A stretch of DNA of 64,000 nucleotides from Cryptobacteroides sp934698975 (GCA_934698975.1 CAKUVR010000001.1:186001-250000); one strand, 5' to 3'; positions 10,401 through 19,159 are shown, numbered from the stretch's first letter. The notes: generated by a model not told the origin, from the letters alone. Made by a program: numbers and translations.

Positions 10401-10644
10401 ACGGAAAGTCATACTGGCTTCAAAGAATCTCTATCAGAAGCTGCGGGATGACAAAGACAAGATAATGGTGGTGGATTGGTACAAAGACGCGCAGCCTCGA
10501 CAAAAGGTCCTGTCTCTTATTCAAACATCCTTGAATAAGGATCTGCCTGAAAGTTATGACCGCGTGGTATTCAACGACAAGACCAACATGCTTTTCAACC
10601 ACTTTGTGGACATGGCCGCGCAAGGCTACGGATGGATAGCTTAG
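7423..10644 (+). CDS. hsdR: type I restriction-modification system, restriction/translocase subunit R
   Basis: 1073 residues. The N-terminal PDDEXK nuclease has D150 (RPDVLLF) and E164-x-K166 (VFIELKN). Superfamily 2 helicase motifs follow: Walker A GSGKS near 307-311, DEAH at 408-411, FTGTPL shortly after, and the motif VI-like AIARANR. A C-terminal helical assembly region (about 800-1070) completes it. It cleaves unmodified DNA after ATP-driven translocation. It begins 111 bases after hsdS; the gap has the short direct repeat AGCTTAAACC twice (near 7350-7375). All key motifs look intact, so the system should be active. Confidence 0.95.
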   Translation: MKSFISEDSIERAICNRLSLREYGWKRIECDPSPDAMDEVATTGRANSSECILPEIFMSSLKRINPQIGEDLLKDVVRDFRRDFTGTDMIDTNYRLYNLIRNGVKVKVNRNGREDFDIVRIIDFKEPKNNNFHCVNQMWIKGHFCYRRPDVLLFVNGLPMVFIELKNSTVKIEESFNKNLVSYRKDIPNIFAFNQICVLSNGMQTKLGAWSSGYEFFFEWLRVNDEKEKIDREDIEEHGLSVTNLIDGLLRKERLIDYIENFIFFDSKRVKIIAKNHQFLGVNNLMKSVENREKLDGKLGVFWHTQGSGKSYSMVMFVRKVKRKLQGNFTFLVITDREDLDAQIYKTFVRTEVIGDKEECQPKDSSQLRDFLRSNKPMVFTLIQKFQYDKTKKYPVLSDRDDIFVLVDEAHRTQYKQLAENMHTGLPNAGYIAFTGTPLLGSKRLTNQWFGDYVSEYNFAQAIEDGSTVPLFYSRRVPEVGLTNDWLDTDIDRICEDENLNDREKELLENSSSRILEVIKREERLDRIARDIAHHFPRRGFLGKGMVVSVDKYTAVRMYDKVQIYWAEEKKRLVKDRNQAQTAEEREKINAMLDYMNKVEMAVVISKEDGEEEKFAAQGLDITPHRKKMETITPDGKDIEDRFKDKDDPLSLVFVCAMWLTGFDVPSLSTLYLDKPMKGHTLMQAIARANRVFHGKTCGIIVDYVNVFKYMQLALSDYASTGDNQEYPAKDIARLLENIDQTIMECDTFLQSLGIKLADIIAEGDTLDRLEMFRKAYDRILEKDEWKDRFKVLTNLLQNLYDAAKPEIFERGWHNEMFPPLAYLNGLFCNQIDDEKLRRAKQRMAETLDQSVTACDTSGGKLEDPDCRDLYRIQQGKVIDLSRLDVDAIRKEIKSTPYKAVEIDNLRSFVEKTLEQMIGKNISRVAFSQRYKNIIDKYNAGGSENEDYYERLLQLIEDLKTEQSRGSDLGLTEEELEIFDLLSANRKLTKVEERKVILASKNLYQKLRDDKDKIMVVDWYKDAQPRQKVLSLIQTSLNKDLPESYDRVVFNDKTNMLFNHFVDMAAQGYGWIA

Positions 10645-10670
10645 ACTATGTGTTGTCTAAAAATGGCTCC

Positions 10671-10702
10671 AGGCCGGGCAACCTTCTTCTGGTTGTCCGG
10701 CC
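10671..10702. terminator. GC-rich hairpin between convergent hsdR and pspC
   Basis: GGCCGGGCAACC (10672-10683) pairs with GGTTGTCCGGCC (10691-10702), 12 bp with one G-T pair and a 7-base loop TTCTTCT. It lies between the ends of two convergent operons and probably terminates one or both. There is only a short T-rich tail. Confidence 0.6.
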
Positions 10703-10741
10703 CGGTTTACATTATCAATATCAATATTAAACTTATAGGGT

Positions 10742-11890
10742 TCAGTCGATTACAGCGAAGGTCATCAGCGATGAGACGGAGAGGGCTACTAAGATTATCA
10801 GCCAGATGACGAAGAGGATGAGGCCAGGGTGCCATTTCGGGGATTTCAGGCCGAAGATGAGCATCACGCCACCGTAGAGCATGCCGAAGAATGGTATAGC
10901 GACAACAAGGATGGCTGCGATCATCACGACCGGAACGGAGATGAACGACAAAACCTCGGGGGCCTCGATGGCGATGTGCTCAATGAACCTGTTGTAGAAG
11001 AGGCTGTTGCCAAGGATTTCACCGCCCCACCAGAATGAGCACAGGAACGCTATGCCGGCAACTCCGGCCAAAAGAAGGAGGACTCCGATTATGCCGGAGA
11101 ATATCCTGCTGACATTACTCCATGTTTGCGTGTCACGAGTCCTTGGTTCCTCACGAGGAGTGTTGCGGACGCGCTCGCTGATGTCATCGACGGTGCCGCC
11201 CTCGCCTCTTAGTTCATCACGTTGGCGGACTGTCTTCACAGCCGGCATACAAATCCATAGAATGATGTAAACCAGAGGTATAGAAACATGAATCCATGGC
11301 TCAAGAGGCCAGAACCTGAAATTCAATCCGCCCAGCAATGTCAGGACCACAAACAGGATTCTGAATATGGCGGGATCGACATTGAGGTAGGTGGCGAGAC
11401 CGCTGCACACTCCGGCCAGTTTTCCATTGGCCGGGTCACGGTAGAGTCTGCGGCGTGGCCTGGCGTCTGTTCTGCCGGATGTTTTTGACGAACGTCGGGA
11501 CGCTTCGACAGGCTCAGCGTCCGAAGATGCCTCAGTCCGACCTAATGTACCATCGGTGGCTTCGGCAGACTCAGCGTCCGAAGATGTACCGGTCGCAGAG
11601 CCTGTCGAAGCGCCATGGACATCAGTAGTCTCCTCCTCTATCGTCTCCGGACGGCCAAGCACAGAGATGGCTTCATTAACCATGGCAAGTGTGACAACTC
11701 CTCCATTGCCGACTTTTTCCAAAAGGAGCTCGGCCATCCGCTCCTCTATTCCTTCCATGACCTCAGTTCCACTCTCTTTCTTGGAATAGAACGCTTCCAG
11801 TTGGTCAAGATATTCCTTGGCGGCGCTGCTCGCATTGTCCTCCAAAGAGAACACATAGCCGCCTATGCTGACATATTCAACTTGTTTCAT
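10742..11890 (-). CDS. PspC-domain membrane protein with REP-derived insertion
   Basis: 382 residues. The N-terminus (about 1-85) is a helical segment shared with the companion protein at 12246-12905. A low-complexity linker follows, then a PspC domain (from about 147, RRLYRDPANGKLAGVCSGLATYLNVDPAIFRILF) and several hydrophobic spans to the C-terminus. PspC proteins act in envelope stress responses. The linker contains AESAEATDG and AEPVEASRR, which are translations of the REP-like hairpin at 11498-11614, so the linker grew by repeat insertion. Last gene of a three-gene operon with padR. Confidence 0.85.
   Translation of the reverse strand: MKQVEYVSIGGYVFSLEDNASSAAKEYLDQLEAFYSKKESGTEVMEGIEERMAELLLEKVGNGGVVTLAMVNEAISVLGRPETIEEETTDVHGASTGSATGTSSDAESAEATDGTLGRTEASSDAEPVEASRRSSKTSGRTDARPRRRLYRDPANGKLAGVCSGLATYLNVDPAIFRILFVVLTLLGGLNFRFWPLEPWIHVSIPLVYIILWICMPAVKTVRQRDELRGEGGTVDDISERVRNTPREEPRTRDTQTWSNVSRIFSGIIGVLLLLAGVAGIAFLCSFWWGGEILGNSLFYNRFIEHIAIEAPEVLSFISVPVVMIAAILVVAIPFFGMLYGGVMLIFGLKSPKWHPGLILFVIWLIILVALSVSSLMTFAVID
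11498..11614. repeat. REP-like hairpins inside the pspC linker
   Basis: One full hairpin: GGACGCT (11498-11504), loop complement TCGACAGGCTC (11505-11515), AGCGTCC (11516-11522). A degenerate copy lies near 11545-11575 and a third at 11591-11614 (GGTCGCA, GAGCCTGTCGA, AGCGCC). The first stem differs from the common GGTCGCT stem by a compensated change on both arms. All copies are read in frame. Confidence 0.8.
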
Positions 11891-11926
11891 TGTCTTTCAC
11901 TATATTAAGAAGCAGATGCTTCATAT

Positions 11927-12256
11927 TCATTGTTTTATGGTCTTGATGGTCTCCACTATCTCTTGCCAGGCCTGATCCATCTCACGGAGCTGCTGACGTC
12001 CTTTCTCGGTGATGCAGTAATATTTCCGCGGAGGTCCCTGCGTGGATTCCTCCCATCGGTAGGAAAGCAAGCCTTGGTTCTTCTGACGTATAAGAAGCGG
12101 GTAAAGCGTGCCCTCGACCACGATCATATTCGCGGATTTCAGATCATCCAGAATCGAAGAGGCGTAGGCCTCCTTGCGGGCCAGAATGCTGAGTATGCAA
12201 TATTCAAGCACTCCCTTGCGCATCTGGGAGCGTACATTGTCGGCGCTATTTTCCAT
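11927..12256 (-). CDS. PadR-family transcriptional regulator
   Basis: 109 residues from the ATG at 12254-12256 (MENSADNVRSQ), preferred over the longer open frame because the usual PadR N-terminus begins here. The winged-helix signature MRKGVLEYCILSILARKEAYASSI is followed by VEGTLYPLL and GPPRKYYCITEKGRQQL, typical of the short PadR-s2 class. Its start overlaps the end of the upstream pspC-type gene by 11 bases and the second pspC-type gene follows, so it very likely controls this operon, perhaps in response to envelope signals. It is a DNA-binding dimer of the cytosol. Confidence 0.9.
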   Translation of the reverse strand: MENSADNVRSQMRKGVLEYCILSILARKEAYASSILDDLKSANMIVVEGTLYPLLIRQKNQGLLSYRWEESTQGPPRKYYCITEKGRQQLREMDQAWQEIVETIKTIKQ

Positions 12257-12905
12257 AACCGCCCCTCCCTTGATTGAATCTGGCCATATTCTCGGCATTC
12301 GGATCAAGTCCCCTCATCATACATTTGTCGGCAGGTGTCTTGGCGACAGGGACAACTATCCACAGAACAAGGTAAACAAGGAAACCGGTGCCCCAAAGCA
12401 ACAAAGCCAGAAGAGCCACTATCCTGACAATCGTCATATCCACATTCAGGAAAGCGGCCAGACCGGCGCACACTCCTCCGATGGTTTTGTTGTCCAAGTC
12501 TCGGAAAAGCCTCCTGCGTGATGTCCCTTGTGCTCCGTTATAGGTAAAATCCACACCAATACCGGATTTTGGATATTCATCCTCCGCTTCTGTTCTTTGT
12601 CCTTGACCGCCTTCGCACGATGCCGTTGATTCCGGTTCGTTAGATCCGTCCGGCATCCCAAGCTGCTCCACCACTTTCGTGACAAGCGCCAGATTGACAA
12701 CCCTGTAGGAAGCACCGCCGGTTCCTTGGTCGAACAGTTCAGCTATACGGTTCTCCAGATCCGCCATGACTTCCTCCTTCGCGGACTGAGTATCTCGGTC
12801 CAGACGAGCTCTGAAATGATCAAAATAAGCGGTTAGCCTTGCATAAGCATCCTCATCCAGAGAAAAACTCCGGCCACCGACACTGACATTAACAACTTTT
12901 TTCAT
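12246..12905 (-). CDS. PspC-domain membrane protein (first gene of operon)
   Basis: 219 residues. The N-terminal helical region (VNVSVGGRSFSLDEDAYARLTAYF) is homologous to that of the longer PspC protein downstream. The PspC domain starts near residue 127 (RRLFRDLDNKTIGGVCAGLAAFLNVD) with one or two membrane spans (LLALLLWGTGFLVYLVLWIVVPV). The pair PspC plus PadR recurs in Bacteroidetes and Firmicutes as an envelope-stress module. A probable promoter lies at 12992-12999. Confidence 0.88.
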   Translation of the reverse strand: MKKVVNVSVGGRSFSLDEDAYARLTAYFDHFRARLDRDTQSAKEEVMADLENRIAELFDQGTGGASYRVVNLALVTKVVEQLGMPDGSNEPESTASCEGGQGQRTEAEDEYPKSGIGVDFTYNGAQGTSRRRLFRDLDNKTIGGVCAGLAAFLNVDMTIVRIVALLALLLWGTGFLVYLVLWIVVPVAKTPADKCMMRGLDPNAENMARFNQGRGGYGK

Positions 12906-12991
12906 CTTAACTATTTAATTAACATTATTTTGCATTTTATCTCAAATTCGGCTTCCACCACAAACCTTGCTTTGCCATTAATTTTACGATG

Positions 12992-12999
12992 CAAAGATA
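12992..12999 (-). promoter_or_regulatory. probable -7 box of the pspC-padR operon
   Basis: The complement of CAAAGATA reads TATCTTTG, matching TAnnTTTG, 87 bases upstream of the first start. TTG-containing words lie at about the right distance upstream (13010-13030), but no perfect -33 box is obvious. Confidence 0.5.
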
Positions 13000-13125
13000 T
13001 AAATAATTTCAAATACCTTGCAAGACAAAGTACTAAAATTCTCAAAAATATTCAGAAACATACTTCTGTTTCCGATGGAAGGATTTGTTTGTTTGATTTG
13101 TCCTTAACTTGGCACTTTCTGTCAG

Positions 13126-15624
13126 CTAACTTCTGTCAGCCAGAATACTTTCAAACGTGATCGAGTAATCTTCACCGTAATCTTTCTTGTACTTGGTGAT
13201 AAAGGTTTGGTAAAGACGTCCGGCCTTCTCTTCCTCTCCCAATGCCATCAAGGCGCGGACCGAATATGCCAGAGCCTCGTCATCCAGAGGATCGAGACCA
13301 AACAATATGTCGCCGCACAAAACCGTGTTCTCATACTGTTTAAGAGAGAAACGACGGGAAAGCTCGACCGTCACGACGGATTTGACAAGACGCTCTGTCT
13401 CCCCGCGCATCTTGTCGAACATAGGGTCGGTTTCATTTCTGAGAAATTTGCCTCTGGCCACAATGGCCAGCAACGAATCCATATCCGGAGAACCGGAATC
13501 TAGCATACGAAGAAATTCAAGATAGTCACAATTGAACGCAGGTGTCATCTCAAAATTGAACTTCCCGTTCTCATAGACCATACGGATTCCGTCAAGACCG
13601 CCAAGGAACTTTCTGAGATTGTTGGCGGTCACTCCCCTGATGTTCTTGGCCTTGTCCTCGTCCTTGTCAGGCCAAAGAAGTCCGCTGATTTTCTTGGATG
13701 AAGCACCGCCGTCATCCAGACTGTTAAGCACAATCAGAAACATCTGACGAATTTTCGAGGTGAAACGGGGAGTAATGTCCTTTCCGTCCCGGTCAATGAC
13801 CGTCAGGTCGCCGAAAAGATAGATGGAGTCTGGCTTGTCATCGTTCGACTTGATGAAGGAAGGAACCTTAGCGGAACGAGAACGTCTCCTTCTGGCAGAG
13901 ACCGAAAAGAATATTTTAGCCAAGGCGACAGCCAGAATCAAAACGACGGCAAGAATCGTCAGCAGAATCCTTTGACGCATTCTGGACACGACAGTGGAAA
14001 CCGCCTGGGTTCCAGGAGGATAAGAGATAAGATATGTTGTGACGGAAGAGGTCATGTCGTCAGGAGATTCCTCGACCAAGGCCACCATCACCCCCAAGTC
14101 ACGGTCAAAATATAGGTTGGCGTTGGATGTGATTTTGTCCGAATTTATCGGAATCGGATCGCCAAGGGTCTCATATTCACCGGTTTTTAGAGAGAAACGG
14201 TAAAGTTTCAATTCCGAGAACGTCTCATATTCAGGATAGCAAAGCGTGTAGAAAGAATCTCCATCCACCACCATTCCACGCACCGCCACACAATTGTCCC
14301 CCTTCCAGTCCGCGGTCCAGACCCTCCGAGAGCTTCTGTCACGGGGATCAACCTCGAAAAGGTCATAGGAATATTCCCTTCCGACAATCTGGTCACCGCT
14401 CTCGTTGCCCATCCCGCCGAATATCAGCAGCTTGGCGTTTGCCTCATCATATCCCATCGAGCAGAAAAAGCGCGGGTATATCACATCGCCCTTTTCTATG
14501 TTCCAACTTGACCAAGAACAATCAGAAAGATCAAAGTCATAGAAAGACCCGTTATAGCGACGATTGCCATAGCCGCCGAAAATGGTAAATCTATTCTGAT
14601 CTTCGTCAAACCATTGCGAATGATGATGCATCTGCATGTCAAGCGGTTCGGATGAGAGGACTTCCCATAGAAGCGTGGAAGGATCCAACCTTGCGACCGT
14701 AGGCAAACCTTTGTTCCTGTCATCATCATAATATACCTGATAAGCATAGATTGATCCATCGTCAGGATTGATGAAAGAAGAGGCACAGGCGTTAATTACC
14801 GGGCATTGATTGGCAGTCTGGCATGCGGAAAGACGTTCTGTGGCAAGGTCCAGGAAAAGCAGGGAGTCACGGTTGAACATATACACGCCATGACGCTTCC
14901 GGTCAAAGCCGGCGCACAGCATCTGTTGAGACCGCTTTGCAGAAACTTTCCTGAAGTGGTAGGTATCGTTCAGAAGCCAAGACGGATTGACAGTCTTGCC
15001 TCGGAGATACCATCTTGAACATCTCGCGACATCACCGGAATCCTCATCCAACGGGAAATAAACCGTGTCACCATCGAATGAGATGGCAAGATTGTTTATC
15101 GCAAAAGAAGGCACGTCTATCAGAAATTCGCTTTTCCCGAACCAGATGGTCGGTCTTATTGTGCCGGGAAGGTCCACTTCACCTGTGGCCAGCCAATTGT
15201 CACCGACACGCAGTGTCGCCGAATCATTGTCTGAATCAAAGACAAGAGAGATGTTCACCCACTCCTTGGTAATGGAGACTTGAGATTTCGGGATGTCAAG
15301 CTGGACGATGAAACGCTTACCCTCCAGAATCAATTTGAAAAGGTAGGAGTCAGGAGTCTCCTCATAGAAGAAATTAAGGATCGGAGAATCATCCCCCTTG
15401 CCTGACTTCATTCTGAAAACGTAGCCGTCCGAGGCTCCAGGAAGAGCCTTGAATCCGAACGAAAGACCGAGTGTCCTCCGGCAGCTTCCGAATAATCCAG
15501 GATTGATCCGGAATGAGGTTCTGTTGTCTATCTGGCGGTCATGGCCAAAGAATCCCAAGCCTTGCGAGAAGCCAGGAAGCGAAAGGAGAAGCAGCAAAAG
15601 CGAAACGGCCAAACGATGCATCAT
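13126..15624 (-). CDS. membrane-spanning kelch-type sensor with cytoplasmic SARP-like winged helix
   Basis: 832 residues. Signal peptide (1-20); a beta-rich LamG-like region (about 30-210); kelch-type beta-propeller repeats (about 220-530, e.g. RFTIFGGYGN and KLLIFGGMGN); one membrane span (about 551-574); a basic patch RRRRSRSAK; then a winged-helix region of the SARP/OmpR type (about 600-700, IYLFGDLTVIDRDG and LLWPDKDEDKAKNIRG) and a helical tail like the bacterial transcriptional activation domain (about 700-832). I read it as a one-component transmembrane transcription factor. It is divergent from the mannan utilisation locus, with a 163-base shared gap, so it is the prime candidate regulator. 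The ligand is unknown. Confidence 0.8.
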   Translation of the reverse strand: MMHRLAVSLLLLLLSLPGFSQGLGFFGHDRQIDNRTSFRINPGLFGSCRRTLGLSFGFKALPGASDGYVFRMKSGKGDDSPILNFFYEETPDSYLFKLILEGKRFIVQLDIPKSQVSITKEWVNISLVFDSDNDSATLRVGDNWLATGEVDLPGTIRPTIWFGKSEFLIDVPSFAINNLAISFDGDTVYFPLDEDSGDVARCSRWYLRGKTVNPSWLLNDTYHFRKVSAKRSQQMLCAGFDRKRHGVYMFNRDSLLFLDLATERLSACQTANQCPVINACASSFINPDDGSIYAYQVYYDDDRNKGLPTVARLDPSTLLWEVLSSEPLDMQMHHHSQWFDEDQNRFTIFGGYGNRRYNGSFYDFDLSDCSWSSWNIEKGDVIYPRFFCSMGYDEANAKLLIFGGMGNESGDQIVGREYSYDLFEVDPRDRSSRRVWTADWKGDNCVAVRGMVVDGDSFYTLCYPEYETFSELKLYRFSLKTGEYETLGDPIPINSDKITSNANLYFDRDLGVMVALVEESPDDMTSSVTTYLISYPPGTQAVSTVVSRMRQRILLTILAVVLILAVALAKIFFSVSARRRRSRSAKVPSFIKSNDDKPDSIYLFGDLTVIDRDGKDITPRFTSKIRQMFLIVLNSLDDGGASSKKISGLLWPDKDEDKAKNIRGVTANNLRKFLGGLDGIRMVYENGKFNFEMTPAFNCDYLEFLRMLDSGSPDMDSLLAIVARGKFLRNETDPMFDKMRGETERLVKSVVTVELSRRFSLKQYENTVLCGDILFGLDPLDDEALAYSVRALMALGEEEKAGRLYQTFITKYKKDYGEDYSITFESILADRS

Positions 15625-15787
15625 GACTGATGAATTTTTGTAAAATTATCAAAAAAACGTGAAATTAACCTAAAATTCCTTATGATTTAATCTTAATTTA
15701 ACCCAAAAGTTAACCTCAGGACACTTAATTTGCAAAACGTTACAAAGAAGAAACAGCTAAGAAATCAATCAATAATACACTAACGGA

Positions 15788-17680
15788 ATGAAAACACTAA
15801 AAACTCTCGGCGCTCTGGCGCTGGCCGCCGTCTTGATGGGAACGGCGTTCACATCCTGCAAGAAGGATGACAACAAGGAACCGGAATTCGAGACAGGAAC
15901 AGTCTCCGGCACCGTAACCAGTGATGTAGGGTCTCCTATAGCTGACGTGACCGTAGAAATCGCTGACATCAACAAGACAGCGACAACCGACGCCTTCGGA
16001 TCCTACAAGATCGACGGTGTGACAATCACCAAACACTCCGTGACCTTCAAGAAAGACGGATTCGCTGACGCGTCTGTGTCAATCACAGAAAAGTCATTCG
16101 TGGACAAGGTCGCCAAAAATGTTGATGCGATCATGGCTGTGGCGTGCGCCTCAATCAAAGGTACGACCGTTGATGCAAAGAACGGAAACGCTCCGCTCGC
16201 CGGGGTCACCATTTCACTCAACGGAGCGAAGAACATCGAGACTGGCGCTGACGGAACGTTCAACTTCGACAACCTGACAATCGACGACTACACTCTTACC
16301 TTCACGAAGGCCGGTTGCGTCACCGTCGAGAAGAAAGTCGAGAAGGCTTCCTTCACGGGAGACTTCGTCGTTGATCTCGGAGAGGTTCTGATGGGGAGCA
16401 AGGAACTTCTCAGAGGCCTCACGCTCGAGCAGATCGCAGCCACCGCAAACACTTTCTACTATAATGAATATAGGGGTGGAAAGAATGATGACGACTACCC
16501 TCACTTCGACTGGTCGACAGATTTCCTCTACACAATCACAAGTTTCTACGGATGGAATGAAGAGCAGAACGAAGGCACGGCAATCCAGATCAGAAACCGC
16601 GAAGAGGACGGAGATTGGAACAACCCTGCCGACCTTGACGTGTTCGACTCTTACATCTATGGAAAGAAAGCGATCAGCGCCGACAACTGCAAGATGTATC
16701 TTAAGGTACGTACACACGGTGCTGATGACGCCGACCCTACCAACTTCGGAGTTATGGTGATAGACCCTACAGCCGCCGATCCAGAGGCTGTCAGAATCGG
16801 TGACATCCGGAAATATGGCAACGACGCTTACACAACAGGGAACAGCAGTGACCGTCCTGACTTTGAATTCGACCTCACTCCATACATCGGGAAAGAGATC
16901 TACTTCGCCATCGGTACCTACAGGGTACGCACCGGTGACTATTGGAAGCAGCTCGTCCTCCGTCGCATCGTGTTCGCCAAGGAGTGCCCTTCTGACTGGG
17001 GCTGGTGTCCGGGTGAGGAAGTTCAGGGACTCGGAACCAACTGGAAGATGACCAAGGAAATGGTCCGCTCAACAATGCCTGTAACGGAGATCGACACATT
17101 CGATGGCATTTCAAATGTCGGCCCACAGGACATCGACGGACCGGAGAAATACCGTGACGCCTACCAGACCTGGAGAGAGCAGAATCATTTCGCCGCCTAC
17201 TGGGCCTGCATGCCGATCCACAAGGACAACGAGCCGTTCGCTGGTGAGGGATTCGTGATCAAGACCAACGGAGGCGGAACCCCTGTGACACTTGACGAGC
17301 CACAGTCATATTTCTACGCAAAACTTCCGGTAAACGCGAAGAAAACCCTCTTCATCAAGGCACGCAACTTCAACACCGAGCATCCTACCTACTTCAAGGT
17401 GGCCGCCATCACCGAAGACTGCGCTGTCTCATTCCTTGAGCCGAAAGTCCACACAGTCGGCAACGGTCACGAGGCCAATTTCGCGGAGTCAGCCGGCAAC
17501 GGAGCATGGAAGTTCATCAACGAGGGAGGCGGCAAGGATGAGCCGGAGCTCTACGCCAACTTTGAATATGACCTTTCAGCCTACAGCGGAAAGAACGTCA
17601 TCATCGCTCTCGCAGTCTTCAAGGGAGACGACAACGGTGACGAGAACAAGATGTCGATCCACTCAATCGGCCTGAAATAA
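15788..17680 (+). CDS. surface lipoprotein with carboxypeptidase-regulatory-like domains (probable glycan binding)
   Basis: 630 residues. Lipoprotein signal peptide with the lipidated Cys in FTSCKKDDNKEPE (near residue 24). Two CarboxypepD-regulatory-like beta-sandwich domains follow (about 38-120 and 125-200), then two longer beta-rich regions (about 215-400 and 420-630) with similar motifs (ADNCKMYLKVRTHG; KKTLFIKARNF). Position at the head of the operon suggests a surface glycan-binding protein or accessory lipoprotein. No catalytic motif was recognised. Its stop overlaps the next start (TAATG). Confidence 0.7.
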   Translation: MKTLKTLGALALAAVLMGTAFTSCKKDDNKEPEFETGTVSGTVTSDVGSPIADVTVEIADINKTATTDAFGSYKIDGVTITKHSVTFKKDGFADASVSITEKSFVDKVAKNVDAIMAVACASIKGTTVDAKNGNAPLAGVTISLNGAKNIETGADGTFNFDNLTIDDYTLTFTKAGCVTVEKKVEKASFTGDFVVDLGEVLMGSKELLRGLTLEQIAATANTFYYNEYRGGKNDDDYPHFDWSTDFLYTITSFYGWNEEQNEGTAIQIRNREEDGDWNNPADLDVFDSYIYGKKAISADNCKMYLKVRTHGADDADPTNFGVMVIDPTAADPEAVRIGDIRKYGNDAYTTGNSSDRPDFEFDLTPYIGKEIYFAIGTYRVRTGDYWKQLVLRRIVFAKECPSDWGWCPGEEVQGLGTNWKMTKEMVRSTMPVTEIDTFDGISNVGPQDIDGPEKYRDAYQTWREQNHFAAYWACMPIHKDNEPFAGEGFVIKTNGGGTPVTLDEPQSYFYAKLPVNAKKTLFIKARNFNTEHPTYFKVAAITEDCAVSFLEPKVHTVGNGHEANFAESAGNGAWKFINEGGGKDEPELYANFEYDLSAYSGKNVIIALAVFKGDDNGDENKMSIHSIGLK

Positions 17681-19143
17681 TGAGAAAAACTTTGATGGTT
17701 GTGCTGCTGGTCCTTGCGATCGGCGGCACAGCCTGTTCACATAACACGAAAGATCCTGAGCCTGTTCCGGAGCCACCGGCTCAGGAAACGAACCTTGACA
17801 AGGCTGAGGAAAACCTCAAACGCTCGCTGACGCTGACTCAGGCAGCCTTGGAGCATTGCTTCAAGGGCAACTCGATGCTGATGATGCGCTACTACTACCC
17901 GTTCGCCGGAGTGACTTCACTCGAAAAGGCCAGCGTTTGGATGTACACTTCATCTTTCGAGGCCGTCAACGCCCTCCTTTCCGGAATGGAGGAACTGAAA
18001 GAGGCGGGGAGACCGGATCTCTACAACGCCAACAGCGAGGAACTTAAGAGTACTCTCGGAAAACTTTTCGAGGGTCTGGACTGGTACAAAGGCACTTACA
18101 CCCTCACGTCATACACCCAGACAAAAGAGTGGTCGATCTATGGAGTCAACAGGGGCAACAGTCCCGGCACCGCAAAGGTCGAGGGCGTGGAGAATGTCTA
18201 TGACGATCAGGAATGGCTTGTCAGGGAACTGCTCAACGCCTACCGTCTCACCGGTGAGGCCCGCTACCTCGAAAAGGCTGAGTATCTTGCTGAATATGTC
18301 CTCGACGGATGGGACTGCACACTGAAAAGCGACGGAACCGAGCACGGAGGAATCACCTGGGGTCCAGGCTACTACACAAAACATTCGTGCAGCAACGGAC
18401 CGTTTGTCAGTCCGCTTGTCTGGCTGAGCGAGATATATTCAGGCAAGAACGCCAAAGCCACTCACCGGTACATCGGAGCGATGAAGCAGCGCCTGACCGA
18501 GGAGATGGACAAGAGCGAGTACTATCTGATGTTCGCGAAGAAGGTCTACGCTTTCCAGAAGAACAACCTGTTCAGGAAAGCCGCCGGAGTGTATTACGAT
18601 ATGCTCGGGGCGAAAGGATCGTCCCTGAGCGAATCCGGGATAGCCTACGAGACCGTCGGCGGAGTGCGCTACAGGGCCAACAATCAGGAAGAGGGGCCGA
18701 CCGGGACGGCATATTCATACAATTCAGGCACAATGCTTTCCGGAGCGGCTGACCTCTACAGGGTGACAGGCGGCAAGGAATATCTCAACGACATGACGAG
18801 TCTCTCCAATTCCACGCTGGTCTATTTCGCAAAGAAATCCGCCACAGTGGAAGAGTGCTATGACTACGATGTCACCGGGTTCAACAACTGGTTCAACGGA
18901 GTCCTCCTGAGGGGTTGGGTGGATGTCTCGGCGCATTATTCCAACGTTTCCCTGAACATCACCACGTTCCAGAACAATCTGGACTACGGCTACTCGAACT
19001 ACCTTCACGACGGATTCCTGCCTCCAAGCCTGTTGTACGGCTGGAACACGGACAACACCAAGAACAAAGTCGAGGGGATGTTCGCCTTCGCGTTCGCCGC
19101 GGAATACGCCGAGATCGCAAGATGGCTTATCAGTACAAAATAA
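17680..19143 (+). CDS. glycoside hydrolase family 76 lipoprotein (endo-alpha-1,6-mannanase)
   Basis: 487 residues with a lipoprotein signal (lipobox GTAC, Cys 19). The (alpha/alpha)6 fold signature of GH76 is present, including the paired catalytic aspartates in NVYDDQEWLVRELLNAYRLTGE (D175, D176), and GITWGPGYYTKHSCSNGPF. GH76 enzymes cut the alpha-1,6-mannan backbone of yeast mannan. As an outer-membrane lipoprotein it would make the first endo-cut on the surface before import through the neighbouring SusC/SusD pair. Starts within the stop of the preceding gene. Confidence 0.85.
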   Translation: MRKTLMVVLLVLAIGGTACSHNTKDPEPVPEPPAQETNLDKAEENLKRSLTLTQAALEHCFKGNSMLMMRYYYPFAGVTSLEKASVWMYTSSFEAVNALLSGMEELKEAGRPDLYNANSEELKSTLGKLFEGLDWYKGTYTLTSYTQTKEWSIYGVNRGNSPGTAKVEGVENVYDDQEWLVRELLNAYRLTGEARYLEKAEYLAEYVLDGWDCTLKSDGTEHGGITWGPGYYTKHSCSNGPFVSPLVWLSEIYSGKNAKATHRYIGAMKQRLTEEMDKSEYYLMFAKKVYAFQKNNLFRKAAGVYYDMLGAKGSSLSESGIAYETVGGVRYRANNQEEGPTGTAYSYNSGTMLSGAADLYRVTGGKEYLNDMTSLSNSTLVYFAKKSATVEECYDYDVTGFNNWFNGVLLRGWVDVSAHYSNVSLNITTFQNNLDYGYSNYLHDGFLPPSLLYGWNTDNTKNKVEGMFAFAFAAEYAEIARWLISTK

Positions 19144-19159
19144 ACACTAACAATAGATT

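Noticed and set aside
15625..15787. Promoter of the mannan operon
   Set aside because: TTAATTTG and GTTAAC words are present, but no combination matches both boxes with correct spacing well enough to call a promoter; an activator-dependent promoter is possible.
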